Origin: Confluentibacter citreus
GTDB taxonomy: Bacteria > Bacteroidota > Bacteroidia > Flavobacteriales > Flavobacteriaceae
Direction of reading: 5' to 3'
NCBI RefSeq assembly: GCF_002807055.1
Contig: NZ_NIXN01000001.1
Span: forward strand, 868,001-932,000
Length of the DNA stretch: 64,000 nt
Shown here: in pieces, positions 33,930 through 44,235 of the stretch
How the letters are laid out: every line of letters starts with the position of its first letter
How positions within the stretch are numbered: position 1 is the stretch's first letter
Program-made: the position numbers and the translations under genes
The notes under the pieces: generated by a model
Databases searched by the model: none
What the model saw: the letters and a program-made list of their open reading frames with translations, nothing else
What the model was told of the DNA's origin: nothing

Positions 33930-34417
33930 TGTTGAAAAAATTTATTCCATATACTATTGTTTTATTGTTTGTGGTTTCTTGCTATAAATTTAAAGAACCT
34001 GAAAAGCCTAAGAACTTAATTTCTAAGGCAGATATGGTTAATATTTTAATAGATTTAAAGCTCATAGCATCTGTAACAGCAGGAGATGATATAAAAGTTT
34101 TGGATAGCAGTAATATTCAATCAGAAAAGTATATTTACAAAAAGTATAACATAGATAGTACACAGTTTGCCTTAAGTAATAATTATTATGCCTTTCATCT
34201 TAAAGATTATGAAGAAATCTATACTAAAGTAAAAGATAGTTTAGAAGCTCTTAGTAGTTTTTATGAAGCTTTAGAGTTAAAGGAATTAGAAGAACAAAGA
34301 AAAAATGATTCCTTAAAATTGTTAGTAAATAAGGATTCCATTAAAGATATTAGTACAAAAGATGATATAGAAGGAGGGTTGATTACGCCTATTTCGCATA
34401 TAGATTCCCAACCCTAA
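33929..34417 (+). CDS. DUF4296 lipoprotein
   Basis: 162 residues. The signal peptide ends in the lipobox VVSC (Cys18). The mature part is helical and matches DUF4296 (SKADMVNILIDLKLI, YIYKKYNIDSTQFALSNNYYA). It is translationally coupled to dihydroorotase (TAATG). Bacteroidota-only family of unknown function. Its C-terminus overlaps the convergent epimerase gene by 29 bases. Confidence 0.82.
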   Translation: MLKKFIPYTIVLLFVVSCYKFKEPEKPKNLISKADMVNILIDLKLIASVTAGDDIKVLDSSNIQSEKYIYKKYNIDSTQFALSNNYYAFHLKDYEEIYTKVKDSLEALSSFYEALELKELEEQRKNDSLKLLVNKDSIKDISTKDDIEGGLITPISHIDSQP

Positions 34418-35390
34418 AAAGAGTTTGATCTATAGATTCGAACTCAAAATTCAAAGCAGATTTTATTTTATCGCTACTATAATACGTTTCCGAAGATAAA
34501 GAGTTGCATAATTGCTTGGTTAATTTTCTTGGCTTACCGGTTAGAGAATATTTTAACCAATCTAATCTCCACATAATTTGTAAAAGCCATGCCGGGGCTA
34601 ATTTTTTTGGCGGAGTTTTGTTTACTGATGTTGCTAACATCTGTAAAAACCTTTTGAAAGTCCAATTTTCTGCTACTAACACAAACCGTTCGTTTTTGAT
34701 ATTGCTTTTTAAAAGCGCGATCATAATTAAAACGACATCTTCAACAGACACTAAAGCAACAGTTCCTTTAGAGTAATATTTAATGCCTTTGTCGGCTTTT
34801 TTAAATAAACGTCCACTTCCGGCATTCCAAATTCCAGCACCCAAAATAACACCCGGATTTACAATAACAGCATCCAATCCTTCTTGTGTGGCCCGCCAAA
34901 CTTCCATTTCGGCGCCATACTTGGTGATGGCGTATACATTGTTATCGGACTCGGGATTCCAAATGGTTTCTTCAGTAATGGGTTCTTTACTCAGCGTGTG
35001 TCCTAATGTTGCAATAGAACTAACATAACACAATTTTTTAATGTTATATGAAATACAAAAGTTCACAATATTGGCTGTGCCTTCGATATTAACCTTTCTT
35101 AAAGCATGGTATTTATTGGGTTCAAAAGACACCAAAGCAGCACAGTGATACACATAAGTAACACCTTTAAAAGCTTCGGTTAAAGAAGGAACATCTAAGA
35201 TGTCAGCTTTAACCCATTCAATAGATTCAAAAAGAATTTTATAGTCTTCGGTATAACATGAAAACACATTTTTCACATGCTCAAGTTTTTGCTCATCCCT
35301 AAAGATAGCCCTTACTTTTTCCTTGGTGCTTACAAGCTTATAAAGTAAATGCGAACCAACTAAACCAGTACCTCCTGTTACTAAAATCAT
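34389..35390 (-). CDS. NAD-dependent epimerase/dehydratase (extended SDR)
   Basis: 333 residues. Rossmann fold with VTGGTGLVGSHL (GxxGxxG) at the N-terminus, and the catalytic YAITKYGAE (YxxxK) near residue 153. The N-terminus, HCAALVSFEP and the region VNPGVILGAG resemble dihydroflavonol-4-reductase-like or sugar-nucleotide epimerases. The substrate cannot be set from sequence. Monocistronic, divergent from tyrS by 78 bases. Confidence 0.88.
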   Translation of the reverse strand: MILVTGGTGLVGSHLLYKLVSTKEKVRAIFRDEQKLEHVKNVFSCYTEDYKILFESIEWVKADILDVPSLTEAFKGVTYVYHCAALVSFEPNKYHALRKVNIEGTANIVNFCISYNIKKLCYVSSIATLGHTLSKEPITEETIWNPESDNNVYAITKYGAEMEVWRATQEGLDAVIVNPGVILGAGIWNAGSGRLFKKADKGIKYYSKGTVALVSVEDVVLIMIALLKSNIKNERFVLVAENWTFKRFLQMLATSVNKTPPKKLAPAWLLQIMWRLDWLKYSLTGKPRKLTKQLCNSLSSETYYSSDKIKSALNFEFESIDQTLFRVGNLYAK

Positions 35391-35443
35391 GCAACTAAAT
35401 TAAAGAATTATTCATAATACATGAGTAATTATGCATTGATTTT

Positions 35444-35451
35444 TATCTTTG
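35444..35451 (+). promoter_or_regulatory. -7 box of tyrS
   Basis: TATCTTTG is an exact -7 match ending 17 bases before the tyrS ATG. No clear -33 element. Confidence 0.4.
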
Positions 35452-35468
35452 CCCAAGTTTACTAAAAC

Positions 35469-36773
35469 ATGGAATTAATGATTAAGAATTTTGTTAAAGA
35501 ATTAACATGGAGAGGCATGATACAAGATAGTATGCCAGGAGCTGAGGAACATTTATTAGAAGCCATGCGTTCTGCGTATGTTGGGATAGATCCTACAGCC
35601 GATTCGTTGCATATTGGGCACTTGGTAGGCGTTATGGGTCTTAAGCATTTTCAATTGTCAGGTCATAAACCTATAGCGTTAGTAGGTGGAGCAACAGGTA
35701 TGATAGGGGATCCTTCCGGAAAATCGAATGAACGTAATTTGCTTAACGAAGAAACACTTATACATAATCAAAATGCTATAAAAGAACAATTGTCACGTTT
35801 TCTGGATTTTGATAGTGAAGCTAAAAATGCTGCGGTTATGGTGAATAATTACGATTGGATGAAAAGTTTTTCATTTCTTGAATTTATTCGCGATGTGGGT
35901 AAACATATTACGGTAAATTATATGATGGCTAAAGATTCGGTAAAAAAACGTTTGTCATCTGATTCATCAGTGGGGATGAGCTTTACAGAGTTTACCTATC
36001 AATTGGTGCAAGGTTACGATTTTTTACACTTATATCGCGATAAACAATGCACACTTCAAATGGGTGGTAGTGACCAATGGGGGAATATCACCACGGGAAC
36101 TGAATTAATTAGACGTATAGATGGAGGAAAAGGATTTGCCTTAACTTGGCCTTTAATAACCAAAGCCGATGGTACCAAATTCGGAAAAACCGAAGGTGGT
36201 AATATTTGGTTGGATGCCAATAGAACATCGCCTTATAAATTTTACCAATATTGGTTGAATACCAGTGATATTGATGCTGAAAAATATATTAAAATATTCA
36301 CTTTTTTGTCGGAATCTGAAATTAATGCTTTAATAAAGGAACATCAAGAAGCCCCACATTTAAGGGTGTTGCAAAAACGTCTCGCAGAAGAAATTACCAT
36401 GATGGTACATTCTAAAGATGATTTAGAAAATGCCATAAAAGCCAGCGATATCCTGTTTGGAAATTCAACAAGTAATGATTTAAAACAACTTAACGAGCAA
36501 ACCTTTTTAGATGTATTTGATGGCGTTCCACAAACTGAAATTTCAAAATCAGACATAGAAAACGGTTTGGATATCATCGCTGCTTTAGCTGAAAAAGGGG
36601 GATTTTTAAAATCTAATGGAGAAGCCAGAAGAGCGCTAAAGGAGAATTCAATTTCTGTGAATAAAGAAAAAGTAGCTGAAGATTATACCATCACTTCAAA
36701 AGATTTGATAAACAATAAGTTTGTATTGCTTCAACGTGGTAAGAAAAACTATTTTGTACTGTGTTTAAAATAA
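35469..36773 (+). CDS. tyrS: Tyrosine--tRNA ligase
   Basis: 434 residues (an internal Met at residue 4 is also possible). Class I synthetase of the TyrRS1 type: [16 protein letters not shown] with HIGH at 48-51, the tyrosine-binding QGYDFLHLY and [12 protein letters not shown], and KFGKT (KMSKS equivalent) near residue 236-240. A C-terminal S4 RNA-binding domain starts near [19 protein letters not shown]. It ends at a strong terminator. Confidence 0.97.
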   Translation: MELMIKNFVKELTWRGMIQDSMPGAEEHLLEAMRSAYVGIDPTADSLHIGHLVGVMGLKHFQLSGHKPIALVGGATGMIGDPSGKSNERNLLNEETLIHNQNAIKEQLSRFLDFDSEAKNAAVMVNNYDWMKSFSFLEFIRDVGKHITVNYMMAKDSVKKRLSSDSSVGMSFTEFTYQLVQGYDFLHLYRDKQCTLQMGGSDQWGNITTGTELIRRIDGGKGFALTWPLITKADGTKFGKTEGGNIWLDANRTSPYKFYQYWLNTSDIDAEKYIKIFTFLSESEINALIKEHQEAPHLRVLQKRLAEEITMMVHSKDDLENAIKASDILFGNSTSNDLKQLNEQTFLDVFDGVPQTEISKSDIENGLDIIAALAEKGGFLKSNGEARRALKENSISVNKEKVAEDYTITSKDLINNKFVLLQRGKKNYFVLCLK

Positions 36774-36774
36774 A

Positions 36775-36804
36775 AAAAACCTGATGGGGAACATCAGGTT
36801 TTTT
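36775..36804 (+). terminator. Intrinsic terminator after tyrS
   Basis: AAAAACCTGATG and CATCAGGTTTTT form a 12-bp perfect stem around GGGAA, with a T run. The next 130 bases to the LuxE-like gene show nothing further. Confidence 0.92.
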
Positions 36805-36932
36805 CAACTAACCAACCAAACTAAACTATAAATTAAGAAAATCTTTCTTTTTCATAGCTCTAGTTCTGTCGATAGATTTTTGTAAAACTTACATATGGAC
36901 TAATTTATTTTTGATTAATATGTTGATTGATA

Positions 36933-37913
36933 TTAAATCACCATAAGATTACAACCGCGGATATCCGAATCATCAAAGCGTCCAATAACTTCAAATGAAC
37001 CATCTTTATAAACTTTTCCTAAATCTTGCGTAGCAATAAAGGAACAAGAGTTGATATTTGCCAAATCAATAATGTTAATGCCTCCCGTTTTTTCAATAGG
37101 TAGAATACTCAAAGCATCTTCGGTATCTCTAGTTAATAGGCGCATCCATTTTGGACAATGAAAAACACCGTTTCCTTTCGAATATGCTTGACTCAATAAT
37201 TCCGTCATGCCATATTCACTATGGATGGTTTCAACGCCAAAGCCTGCTTTCAATTTTTTGTGAAGTTCGTCTCTTATCAGTTCTTTTCGTCTGCCTTTCA
37301 TGCCGCCAGTTTCCATAATAATGGTATTTTTTAAATGGAATTGAAAGGTTTCAACCAAATCCAATAAAGCGAAAGACACGCCAATAAGAAGCACTTTTCG
37401 TCCTTGAGAATCTAAACCTGTCAAGGTGTCTTTTAGTTCCGAAATATTATTGAGATAGAATCCACTTTCTTTATACTTAGACTGAGAAATCATGTCTTCA
37501 ACCATATAAATTAAGGAAGAACCTTCACGCTCTAAATAAGAAGGTAATATTGCCAAAATAGTATAATCTTGAATGTTTCCATAGAACGATTCAAATCCTT
37601 TGGAAAAACTTGTTTTATAGATATCTAAATCGGTTACATGATGCTTGCTGGTTATACTTCCAGTAGTTCCAGAACTTGTAAAAGTGGCTTCAACAGGATT
37701 ATTAGAACTAACAACATTATGTGTTTTAAAAAACTGAATGGGCAGAAATGGAATTTGGTGTATGTTTTTTACATCACTATAATGAATATATAGCAAGTCG
37801 CAAAAAGAGCGATATACTCTATTGTTTTCAAACTGAAATTTGAAAATCTTCAGTGCTAAATCTTCAAATTCTACTTGGCTACTTATATTAAAAATGGATG
37901 TATGGTCTATCAT
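36933..37913 (-). CDS. LuxE-like acyl-protein synthetase
   Basis: 326 residues. The P-loop-like TFTSSGTTGSITS of the adenylate-forming superfamily, plus IHSEYGMTELLSQAYSKG, match the LuxE/acyl-protein synthetase family, which activates fatty acids as acyl-AMP. No luxCD partners are present, and Bacteroidota carry such genes widely as 'acyl transferase' of unknown substrate. Monocistronic. Confidence 0.85.
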   Translation of the reverse strand: MIDHTSIFNISSQVEFEDLALKIFKFQFENNRVYRSFCDLLYIHYSDVKNIHQIPFLPIQFFKTHNVVSSNNPVEATFTSSGTTGSITSKHHVTDLDIYKTSFSKGFESFYGNIQDYTILAILPSYLEREGSSLIYMVEDMISQSKYKESGFYLNNISELKDTLTGLDSQGRKVLLIGVSFALLDLVETFQFHLKNTIIMETGGMKGRRKELIRDELHKKLKAGFGVETIHSEYGMTELLSQAYSKGNGVFHCPKWMRLLTRDTEDALSILPIEKTGGINIIDLANINSCSFIATQDLGKVYKDGSFEVIGRFDDSDIRGCNLMVI

Positions 37914-37976
37914 ATATTTTATTAGAACAAAAATACGAGTAGTCCTAAAATAAATTTGACAGTTTTTAATAAAATT

Positions 37977-38012
37977 AAAAAAACCAGGAAATTTAATCTC
38001 TCTGGTTTTTTT
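37977..38012 (-). terminator. Terminator of the secreted hydrolase gene
   Basis: AAAAAAACCAG and CTGGTTTTTTT flank a 14-base loop. It lies 96 bases beyond the stop of the minus-strand hydrolase (38108) and before the LuxE-like start, so it most likely ends the hydrolase transcript; it is symmetric. Confidence 0.65.
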
Positions 38013-38107
38013 ATATAGTATTAAAAGTTAGTCTTCACACAAGACTTAAAACAGTCATTTTTCGAATTTAAGATTCACTAAATGAACTTTTAATATTCAA
38101 AATCTTG

Positions 38108-39004
38108 TTATGGCATATTCTTTTTATCGACTTTCCAAATAGGGGAATTAGACAAGCCACTAGGCTGCCCTTTGAACATTTTCGCAGCTTCTTCGTCCCC
38201 TTTTAATTGCCATTGGTACCAAGCAGTGGCAACTTTAGAAAATTCGCCACCATGTGGTTTGCTATAAGTTCCGCCATGTCCTACGTCCATATTAGCAACA
38301 AATACAGGCACGTGGTCAATACGTTTAAAATCGTCCATACCATTATTATAAGCAATGTCCGTTTCGCCACCCAAAACATAAAGGGTAGGTGTATGCAGTT
38401 TTTTTAAATCGTCTTTTATAAGTGGTGGCATACCTGGCATACCACCACTTGCACCTAAAATGCCACTATTATAAATTACCGCTGTGGTCACTCTTGGGTC
38501 TGGAGCCATTTCCAAAGTTTGCAGACCACCACAAGACATACCACTAACCGCTATTTTAGTGATATCAATTTTATTGAAATAAGGGCTGGAGTTATCACTA
38601 TTTTGAGCAATCGCCCAATCAACCGCATCTATAAGTTGTTTGGATTCAGAACGGCCGCTACCACGCTCTCCTTCTTGTGGCATAGGGCCAATGGCAATCA
38701 CTAAAAAACCATAGGATGAAACTTCCGAAAGAAAATTGATATGTTCCCAAGGCGAATTTGCACAGGCACCATTGCCCCAAGCAATAATGGGCAGTTTGTT
38801 GGTGTCGCCAATCTTACTAAGATCTTGTGGTCTAAAAACGGTATGCGTAGGCAATGTTTTTTCTGAAATCATAATAGCACTAAAAGGGCCGGTGCCACCA
38901 TCTTCAACAATTCTAGAAGTTTGGTTGTTTTGTGCAAAAACAGAATGAATAGGATTTAATGAAACAACACTAAGAAAAGCTAATAAAGCATAAATTTTTT
39001 TCAT
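38108..39004 (-). CDS. Secreted alpha/beta-hydrolase (dienelactone hydrolase-like)
   Basis: 298 residues from MKKIYALLAF (the open frame extends 15 codons further but that part is not signal-like). A signal peptide ends SVFAQ. The nucleophile elbow is SGMSCGG (G-x-S-x-G), with a likely acid in GGETDIAYNN and the His in MDVGHGGTY. The fold is of the cutinase/PAF-acetylhydrolase-like dienelactone hydrolase group: secreted esterases of ester-linked polymers or polysaccharide acyl groups. The substrate is unknown. It follows the secreted nucleoside-hydrolase-like gene by 94 bases on the same strand. Confidence 0.82.
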   Translation of the reverse strand: MKKIYALLAFLSVVSLNPIHSVFAQNNQTSRIVEDGGTGPFSAIMISEKTLPTHTVFRPQDLSKIGDTNKLPIIAWGNGACANSPWEHINFLSEVSSYGFLVIAIGPMPQEGERGSGRSESKQLIDAVDWAIAQNSDNSSPYFNKIDITKIAVSGMSCGGLQTLEMAPDPRVTTAVIYNSGILGASGGMPGMPPLIKDDLKKLHTPTLYVLGGETDIAYNNGMDDFKRIDHVPVFVANMDVGHGGTYSKPHGGEFSKVATAWYQWQLKGDEEAAKMFKGQPSGLSNSPIWKVDKKNMP

Positions 39005-39098
39005 AATAGTTAATTTAAAAGCAAAACAATTTAATTGGTTTAGTAGCACCTAATGTAAGTATTATTGTGCATATTTTCAACCATAATCCATTAAGATT

Positions 39099-39944
39099 TT
39101 AAATGGAATAAAGATTAAAAAATTGTTCAGCATCTTTAATATCCTGTACTCCCAAAATCCAACAAACTTCCGATAGATCGGAGAAATCCAAACCACCCGC
39201 CGCGATGGCTTCATTAAGGTAACGCCCTTCTTTTCCGTTATATTCGTTTGATATATCTATGGCCATCTGCCAAATTTCGATTAACTTTGGGTTCTTCATT
39301 TTATCTTTCCAATGGGTATAATCAGCAGATCGGAATCCAGGAGTTCCATTGCCAACTGAATTCCCGTCAGGAATTTTATGATAATCAGCATGATTTTTTA
39401 CAAATTCTAAGTTTTCGGGAGCGGCAGATTGTTCATTCCATTCACTATGTTGAACGACATGAATGCGTTCAGAAATTATTATTTTAGGTAAATCCGCTTG
39501 TATTGCTTTAATGAGTTCAGCAGTAAAATCGGACTGTCCTGCTTCAGCAATCCAAATATCACCTTGGTTTTCAAGGGTTGCTTTTATTTTAGCTTTTACT
39601 TGTTGAACAGCTGGTTTTAAATTTTCATGAGCATCTGTCCAATTATCTCCGAATGCCAGATTAAACAAAGTATTGGGTGGGACATAAAGGCCCTCTTGAA
39701 TACCATAAGTACCAGCGACTGCATGAAAATTTATTTTTGAAAAATTTGGGTGAGACAAAATGGTCATTAAAGCTGCAACAGTATGTAGGTCGTCTACATC
39801 AGTTTTACAATCAAATTGGACTAATAACAGGTCTTTTTCTATATTGAATTTAATTGCCTGTGAAGGCTTCGTGTTTGTTGCATGGCTTTCAAACAACATG
39901 GAAAAAGTTGCTATCACAAGTAAAATAAATTTTTTTGATTTCAT
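39099..39944 (-). CDS. Secreted nucleoside-hydrolase-like protein
   Basis: 281 residues with a signal peptide (1-22, ending SHA). QFDCKTDVDDLHTVAAL at 43-59 lines up with the metal-binding DCDPGHDD of inosine-uridine nucleoside hydrolases, with the central Asp replaced by Lys47, so calcium binding may be altered. Otherwise I see a Rossmann-like alternation (IWIAEAGQSDFTAELIKAI, RIHVVQHSEWNE). A secreted nucleoside hydrolase-like or DUF1593-type enzyme is the best guess. It is probably co-transcribed with the downstream hydrolase. Confidence 0.6.
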   Translation of the reverse strand: MKSKKFILLVIATFSMLFESHATNTKPSQAIKFNIEKDLLLVQFDCKTDVDDLHTVAALMTILSHPNFSKINFHAVAGTYGIQEGLYVPPNTLFNLAFGDNWTDAHENLKPAVQQVKAKIKATLENQGDIWIAEAGQSDFTAELIKAIQADLPKIIISERIHVVQHSEWNEQSAAPENLEFVKNHADYHKIPDGNSVGNGTPGFRSADYTHWKDKMKNPKLIEIWQMAIDISNEYNGKEGRYLNEAIAAGGLDFSDLSEVCWILGVQDIKDAEQFFNLYSI

Positions 39945-39959
39945 TTTAATATTTTTAGT

Positions 39960-42812
39960 TTAATGTGCTTCCAACCAATCATTTCCAACACCCAAATCTA
40001 CATCAAGTGGAACGTCCAGTTTATAGGCGTTTTCCATTTCGGTTTTTACAAGAATTTTAATGTTTTCCAATTCAGGTTTAAAAACATCAAAAACCAATTC
40101 GTCATGTACTTGCAAAAGCATTTTTGTTTTGTAGTTACCAGCTTCTAGCTTATCGTATATATTTATCATGGCTATTTTAATAATATCGGCAGCACTACCT
40201 TGTATGGGTGCGTTAACCGCATTTCGCTCAGCCGCTCCTCTAACAACCGCGTTTCTAGAATTAATGTCTTTTAAATAACGGCGTCGACCCAAAACCGTTT
40301 GCACATAGCCATTATCACGAGCAAAATCAATTTGTTCACCTATAAAACTTCTTAGTTTTGGGTAGGTAGCATAATAGGTATCAATAAGTTCTTTAGCTTC
40401 ACTGCGCGATAAATTGGTTTGATTGCTTAAGCCAAAAGCCGAAACACCATATATAATACCAAAATTCACGGTTTTGGCATTGCTTCGTTGTTCTCGGGTC
40501 ACGTCGTTTAAAGGCACATTAAATACTTTTGATGCGGTTGAGGCATGAATATCTTCACCCTTTTTAAATGCATTAATCATGGTTTCTTCTTTGCTTAATG
40601 CTGCGATGATACGGAGTTCTATCTGACTATAATCGGCTGATAGTAAAACATACTCTTCGTTTCTTGGAATAAATGCTTTTCTCACTTCCCTGCCACGTTC
40701 CGTGCGAATGGGAATGTTTTGAAGATTCGGATTGTTACTACTTAAACGCCCAGTTGCAGCAACGGTTTGCATATAATCGGTGTGTACTCTACCCGTGATT
40801 TTTAATACCTGATTGGGCAAGGCATCCACATAAGTGCTTTTTAATTTTGATAAGCCTCTGTAATCTAAAATATGTTGAATGATTTCATGATCTTTAGCCA
40901 AATAACTCAATATATCTTCGGAAGTGGCGTATTGTCCTGTCTTGGTTTTTTTGGGTTTGTCAATCAACTTCATTTTATCAAACAAAATTTCGCCCAATTG
41001 TTTTGGTGAAGCGATGTTAAAGGTTTCTCCCGCGTCTTTATAGATGTTTTGTTCTAATGTTTTGATGTCGTTATCTAATTTGACAGATAATGATTTTAAA
41101 AAGTTTTCATCTAAATTGATTCCCTCCAATTCCATAGCGGCTAAAACTCTTAATAGCGGAATTTCAATGTCGTCGAATAAGGTTTGGGTATTGGCTTCGC
41201 CCAATTCCTTTTCAAAATGTTCTTTAAGTTGAAGGGTGATATCGGCATCTTCAACAGCGTATTCCGTTTGTTTTTCAAGCGGAACGTCTCTCATGGAGAG
41301 TTGGTTTTTGCCAGTTTTTCCAATCAGTTCGGTGATGGAAATGGGCGTATAGTTCAAATAGGTTTCTGCCAAAACATCCATATTATGGCGCATATCGGGG
41401 TTGATAAGGTAATGTGCCAACATGGTATCAAACAATTTCCCTTTTACTTTGATGTTGTATTTATGAAGTACTTTGATGTCGTACTTTAAATTCTGACCGA
41501 TTTTTTGAATAGATTCATCTTCAAAAAACGGCCGCAATTGTTCAATAAGCTCTTGTGCTTCCTGTTGATTTTCTGGAAATGGCAAATAAAACCCTTTACC
41601 TGTTTCCCAAGAAAAGGCAATGCCCACCAATTCGGCAATAATGGGATCAATGTTTGTGGTTTCCGTATCAAAACAAACACTTTTTTGACTTAATAAATTT
41701 TTTATAAAAAGTTTGGTTCCCATTCCCGAAGCGACACTTTGGTAAAAATGGGATGTTGTCGTAGCGGTGTTTCTTGAGCTATAATTTGTTATAACTTCTT
41801 CGTCTCCATCACCGCCAAATAATGAGAATTGACCAGCACCAGCATTACTTTTTTGTTGCTTTATTTCTTTTGGTTTTTCTTCCGAAGACGTTTCAGTATT
41901 TTGGTTGTCTAATGAAGATTCTTGGGTTTCAACAGAAAATGTTTTTACAAAATTGGCTAATAATTGTCGGAATTCTAATTCTTCAAATATTTCAGTTACT
42001 TTTTGAATATCGGGTTGGTCCAGTTCAAAATCCTTCGCATTAAAATCAACAGGAACATCCAACATGATAGTCGCTAGTTTTTTTGATAATATCCCCAATT
42101 CTTTGGCATTTTCTATGTTTTCCCTCATTTTTCCTTTTAGCTCATGTGTATTTGCCAAAAGGTTTTCCATACTACCGTATTCTGCTAATAGTTTTTTTGC
42201 CGTTTTTTCTCCAATACCGGGTAATCCAGGGATGTTATCGCTAGAGTCACCCATCATTCCCAAAAAGTCAATAACCTGTAAAGGGTGTGTGACCTCAAAT
42301 TTTTTCTTCACTTCTTCAATGCCCCAAGTTTCGTACCCACCACCAAAAACAGGGCGATACATGAAAATATTTTCAGAAACCAATTGCGCAAAGTCTTTAT
42401 CGGGCGTTACCATAAAGATTTTATAACCTTCTTTTTCGGCTTGTTTAGAAAGGGTTCCAATAACATCATCAGCTTCATAACCGTCTTTCACCATAATAGG
42501 AATATGCATGGCTTTTAAAATCTCACAGATATAGGGAATGGCAATTTTAATAGCTTCTGGCGTCACATCTCTATTGGCTTTATAGGCTTCAAACATTTCC
42601 ACGCGATCCACACTGCCGCCTTTATCAAAACAAACAGCTAAATGGTCTGGTCTTTCTCTTTTTATAACATCTAAAAGGGAGTTCATAAAGCCCATAATGG
42701 CTGAGGTGTCCGTGCCTTTAGAATTGATTCTGGGGTTTTTAATAAATGCATAATAGCCACGAAAAATGAGGGCATAGGCATCAACTAGGAAAAGACGTTT
42801 TTGATTTGACAT
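39960..42812 (-). CDS. polA: DNA polymerase I
   Basis: 950 residues from MSNQKRLFLV. The three classical domains are present: 5' flap exonuclease (about 1-290, FLVDAYALIFRGYYAF, GMMGDSSDNIPGLPGIGEKTA), 3'-5' exonuclease with an intact DEDD set (CFDTETTN, NLKYDIKVL, YAVEDADITLQL) and family A polymerase (DYSQIELRIIAAL, RSNAKTVNFGIIYG, QVHDELVFD). It therefore retains proofreading. It fills gaps in repair and Okazaki fragment processing. The start at 42836 is less likely than 42812. Confidence 0.97.
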   Translation of the reverse strand: MSNQKRLFLVDAYALIFRGYYAFIKNPRINSKGTDTSAIMGFMNSLLDVIKRERPDHLAVCFDKGGSVDRVEMFEAYKANRDVTPEAIKIAIPYICEILKAMHIPIMVKDGYEADDVIGTLSKQAEKEGYKIFMVTPDKDFAQLVSENIFMYRPVFGGGYETWGIEEVKKKFEVTHPLQVIDFLGMMGDSSDNIPGLPGIGEKTAKKLLAEYGSMENLLANTHELKGKMRENIENAKELGILSKKLATIMLDVPVDFNAKDFELDQPDIQKVTEIFEELEFRQLLANFVKTFSVETQESSLDNQNTETSSEEKPKEIKQQKSNAGAGQFSLFGGDGDEEVITNYSSRNTATTTSHFYQSVASGMGTKLFIKNLLSQKSVCFDTETTNIDPIIAELVGIAFSWETGKGFYLPFPENQQEAQELIEQLRPFFEDESIQKIGQNLKYDIKVLHKYNIKVKGKLFDTMLAHYLINPDMRHNMDVLAETYLNYTPISITELIGKTGKNQLSMRDVPLEKQTEYAVEDADITLQLKEHFEKELGEANTQTLFDDIEIPLLRVLAAMELEGINLDENFLKSLSVKLDNDIKTLEQNIYKDAGETFNIASPKQLGEILFDKMKLIDKPKKTKTGQYATSEDILSYLAKDHEIIQHILDYRGLSKLKSTYVDALPNQVLKITGRVHTDYMQTVAATGRLSSNNPNLQNIPIRTERGREVRKAFIPRNEEYVLLSADYSQIELRIIAALSKEETMINAFKKGEDIHASTASKVFNVPLNDVTREQRSNAKTVNFGIIYGVSAFGLSNQTNLSRSEAKELIDTYYATYPKLRSFIGEQIDFARDNGYVQTVLGRRRYLKDINSRNAVVRGAAERNAVNAPIQGSAADIIKIAMINIYDKLEAGNYKTKMLLQVHDELVFDVFKPELENIKILVKTEMENAYKLDVPLDVDLGVGNDWLEAH

Positions 42813-42953
42813 TGGTTTTTTTTGATAGAAAATCAAAACTACAAAAAGTTATCTTTAAAACGTAAATTAATGAGTAAGCTATTTTTTGTACATTTTAGCA
42901 TCAAGTGCGTAAGGGTTAAAATCTTAACTAATAGTTAAATAAAAATTTACTTA

Positions 42954-42985
42954 TTGTCTATTCATTTAGAATACCATTATCTTTG
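42954..42985 (+). promoter_or_regulatory. Promoter of the metallophosphoesterase gene
   Basis: TTG (42954-42956), a 21-base spacer, then TATCTTTG (42978-42985), an exact -7 match, 14 bases before the ATG: a short leader. Confidence 0.6.
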
Positions 42986-42999
42986 AAAAAAATAAATTT

Positions 43000-44235
43000 A
43001 TGCTTCGTTGGACTATCTTTCTAATTGTTTTTGGAATTTTAGATTTTTATGCTTTTCAGGCATTAAAAACGGTTGTTAAGAACAATTGGTTTTTAGCTTT
43101 ATATTGGGTTATTACCTTTTTGGTTGTAGGGAACTTTGTTTACAGTTATTATGGTTTTAGTAGAAGTAATGGGTTTTCTCATGCTAATGCATACGCTATC
43201 GGGTTTCTTATAGCCATTATAGTTCCTAAAATGGTTTTACTACTATTTATGTTTGGAGAAGATATATTTAGGATACCACAGGCCATTTATAGATATTTTA
43301 CCGAAGGCAATTCAGCTAAAGGCGATTATTTTCCTGCAAGGCGACAGTTTATAAGCAAAATAGCCTTAGGCTTGGCAGCAATCCCTTTTGCATCTGTTAT
43401 TTATGGAATTTATAAAGGGCGTTATAATTATAAAGTTCTAAAATATACATTACACTTTGAAGATTTGCCAAAAGCATTTGATGGTTATAAAATTACTCAA
43501 ATAAGCGATATTCATTCAGGTAGTTTCGATAATGTAGAGAAAGTACGTTATGCTGTTAACCTAATAAACGAGCAAGAAAGCGATGTGATATTATTTACGG
43601 GAGATATGGTAAATAATAAGGCTGAAGAAATGCATCCTTATATGGACATTTTTGGAGAGCTTAAAGCTAAAGACGGAAAATTTTCGGTATTAGGAAACCA
43701 TGATTATGGAGATTATGTGTCTTGGGAATCAGATAATGCAAAACACAAAAATTTAGAGGATTTAAAAACAATTCAAGAACAATTAGGGTTTGATTTGCTA
43801 CTTAATGAGAGTAGATATCTTGAAAAAGACGGTGATAGAATTGCGTTACTTGGAGTTGAAAACTGGGGTGCTGGAGGATTTAAAAAGGCCGGAGATTTGA
43901 AAAAAGCCTCAACGCATATTGATGAAAAAGATTTTAAGATATTATTGAGTCACGACCCATCGCATTGGGAAAATGAAGTCATTCAAGACCCCTATCATTA
44001 TCATTTAACATTAAGTGGCCATACCCATGGTATGCAATTTGGGATTGAAATTCCTGGCTGGATTAAATGGAGCCCTTCTAAATGGCGCTATAAATATTGG
44101 GCAGGTATTTATAAAGAAATGGGGCAATACATTAATGTAAATAGAGGTTTTGGATATTTGGCTTTTCCAGGGCGTGTAGGTATTTGGCCAGAAATTACGG
44201 TGATTGAACTTAAAAAGGGTACTAGTGTATCTTAA
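43000..44235 (+). CDS. Membrane-bound metallophosphoesterase
   Basis: 411 residues. Three or four N-terminal membrane helices (about 3-20, 28-48, 65-85 and perhaps 120-140) lead to a calcineurin-like domain with all five signature motifs: ISDIHSG, GDMVNN, GNHDYGDY, LSHDPSHW and SGHTHGMQFG. Related to YkuE/LpxH-like phosphoesterases of the envelope; the substrate is unknown. Its own promoter lies just upstream. Confidence 0.92.
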   Translation: MLRWTIFLIVFGILDFYAFQALKTVVKNNWFLALYWVITFLVVGNFVYSYYGFSRSNGFSHANAYAIGFLIAIIVPKMVLLLFMFGEDIFRIPQAIYRYFTEGNSAKGDYFPARRQFISKIALGLAAIPFASVIYGIYKGRYNYKVLKYTLHFEDLPKAFDGYKITQISDIHSGSFDNVEKVRYAVNLINEQESDVILFTGDMVNNKAEEMHPYMDIFGELKAKDGKFSVLGNHDYGDYVSWESDNAKHKNLEDLKTIQEQLGFDLLLNESRYLEKDGDRIALLGVENWGAGGFKKAGDLKKASTHIDEKDFKILLSHDPSHWENEVIQDPYHYHLTLSGHTHGMQFGIEIPGWIKWSPSKWRYKYWAGIYKEMGQYINVNRGFGYLAFPGRVGIWPEITVIELKKGTSVS

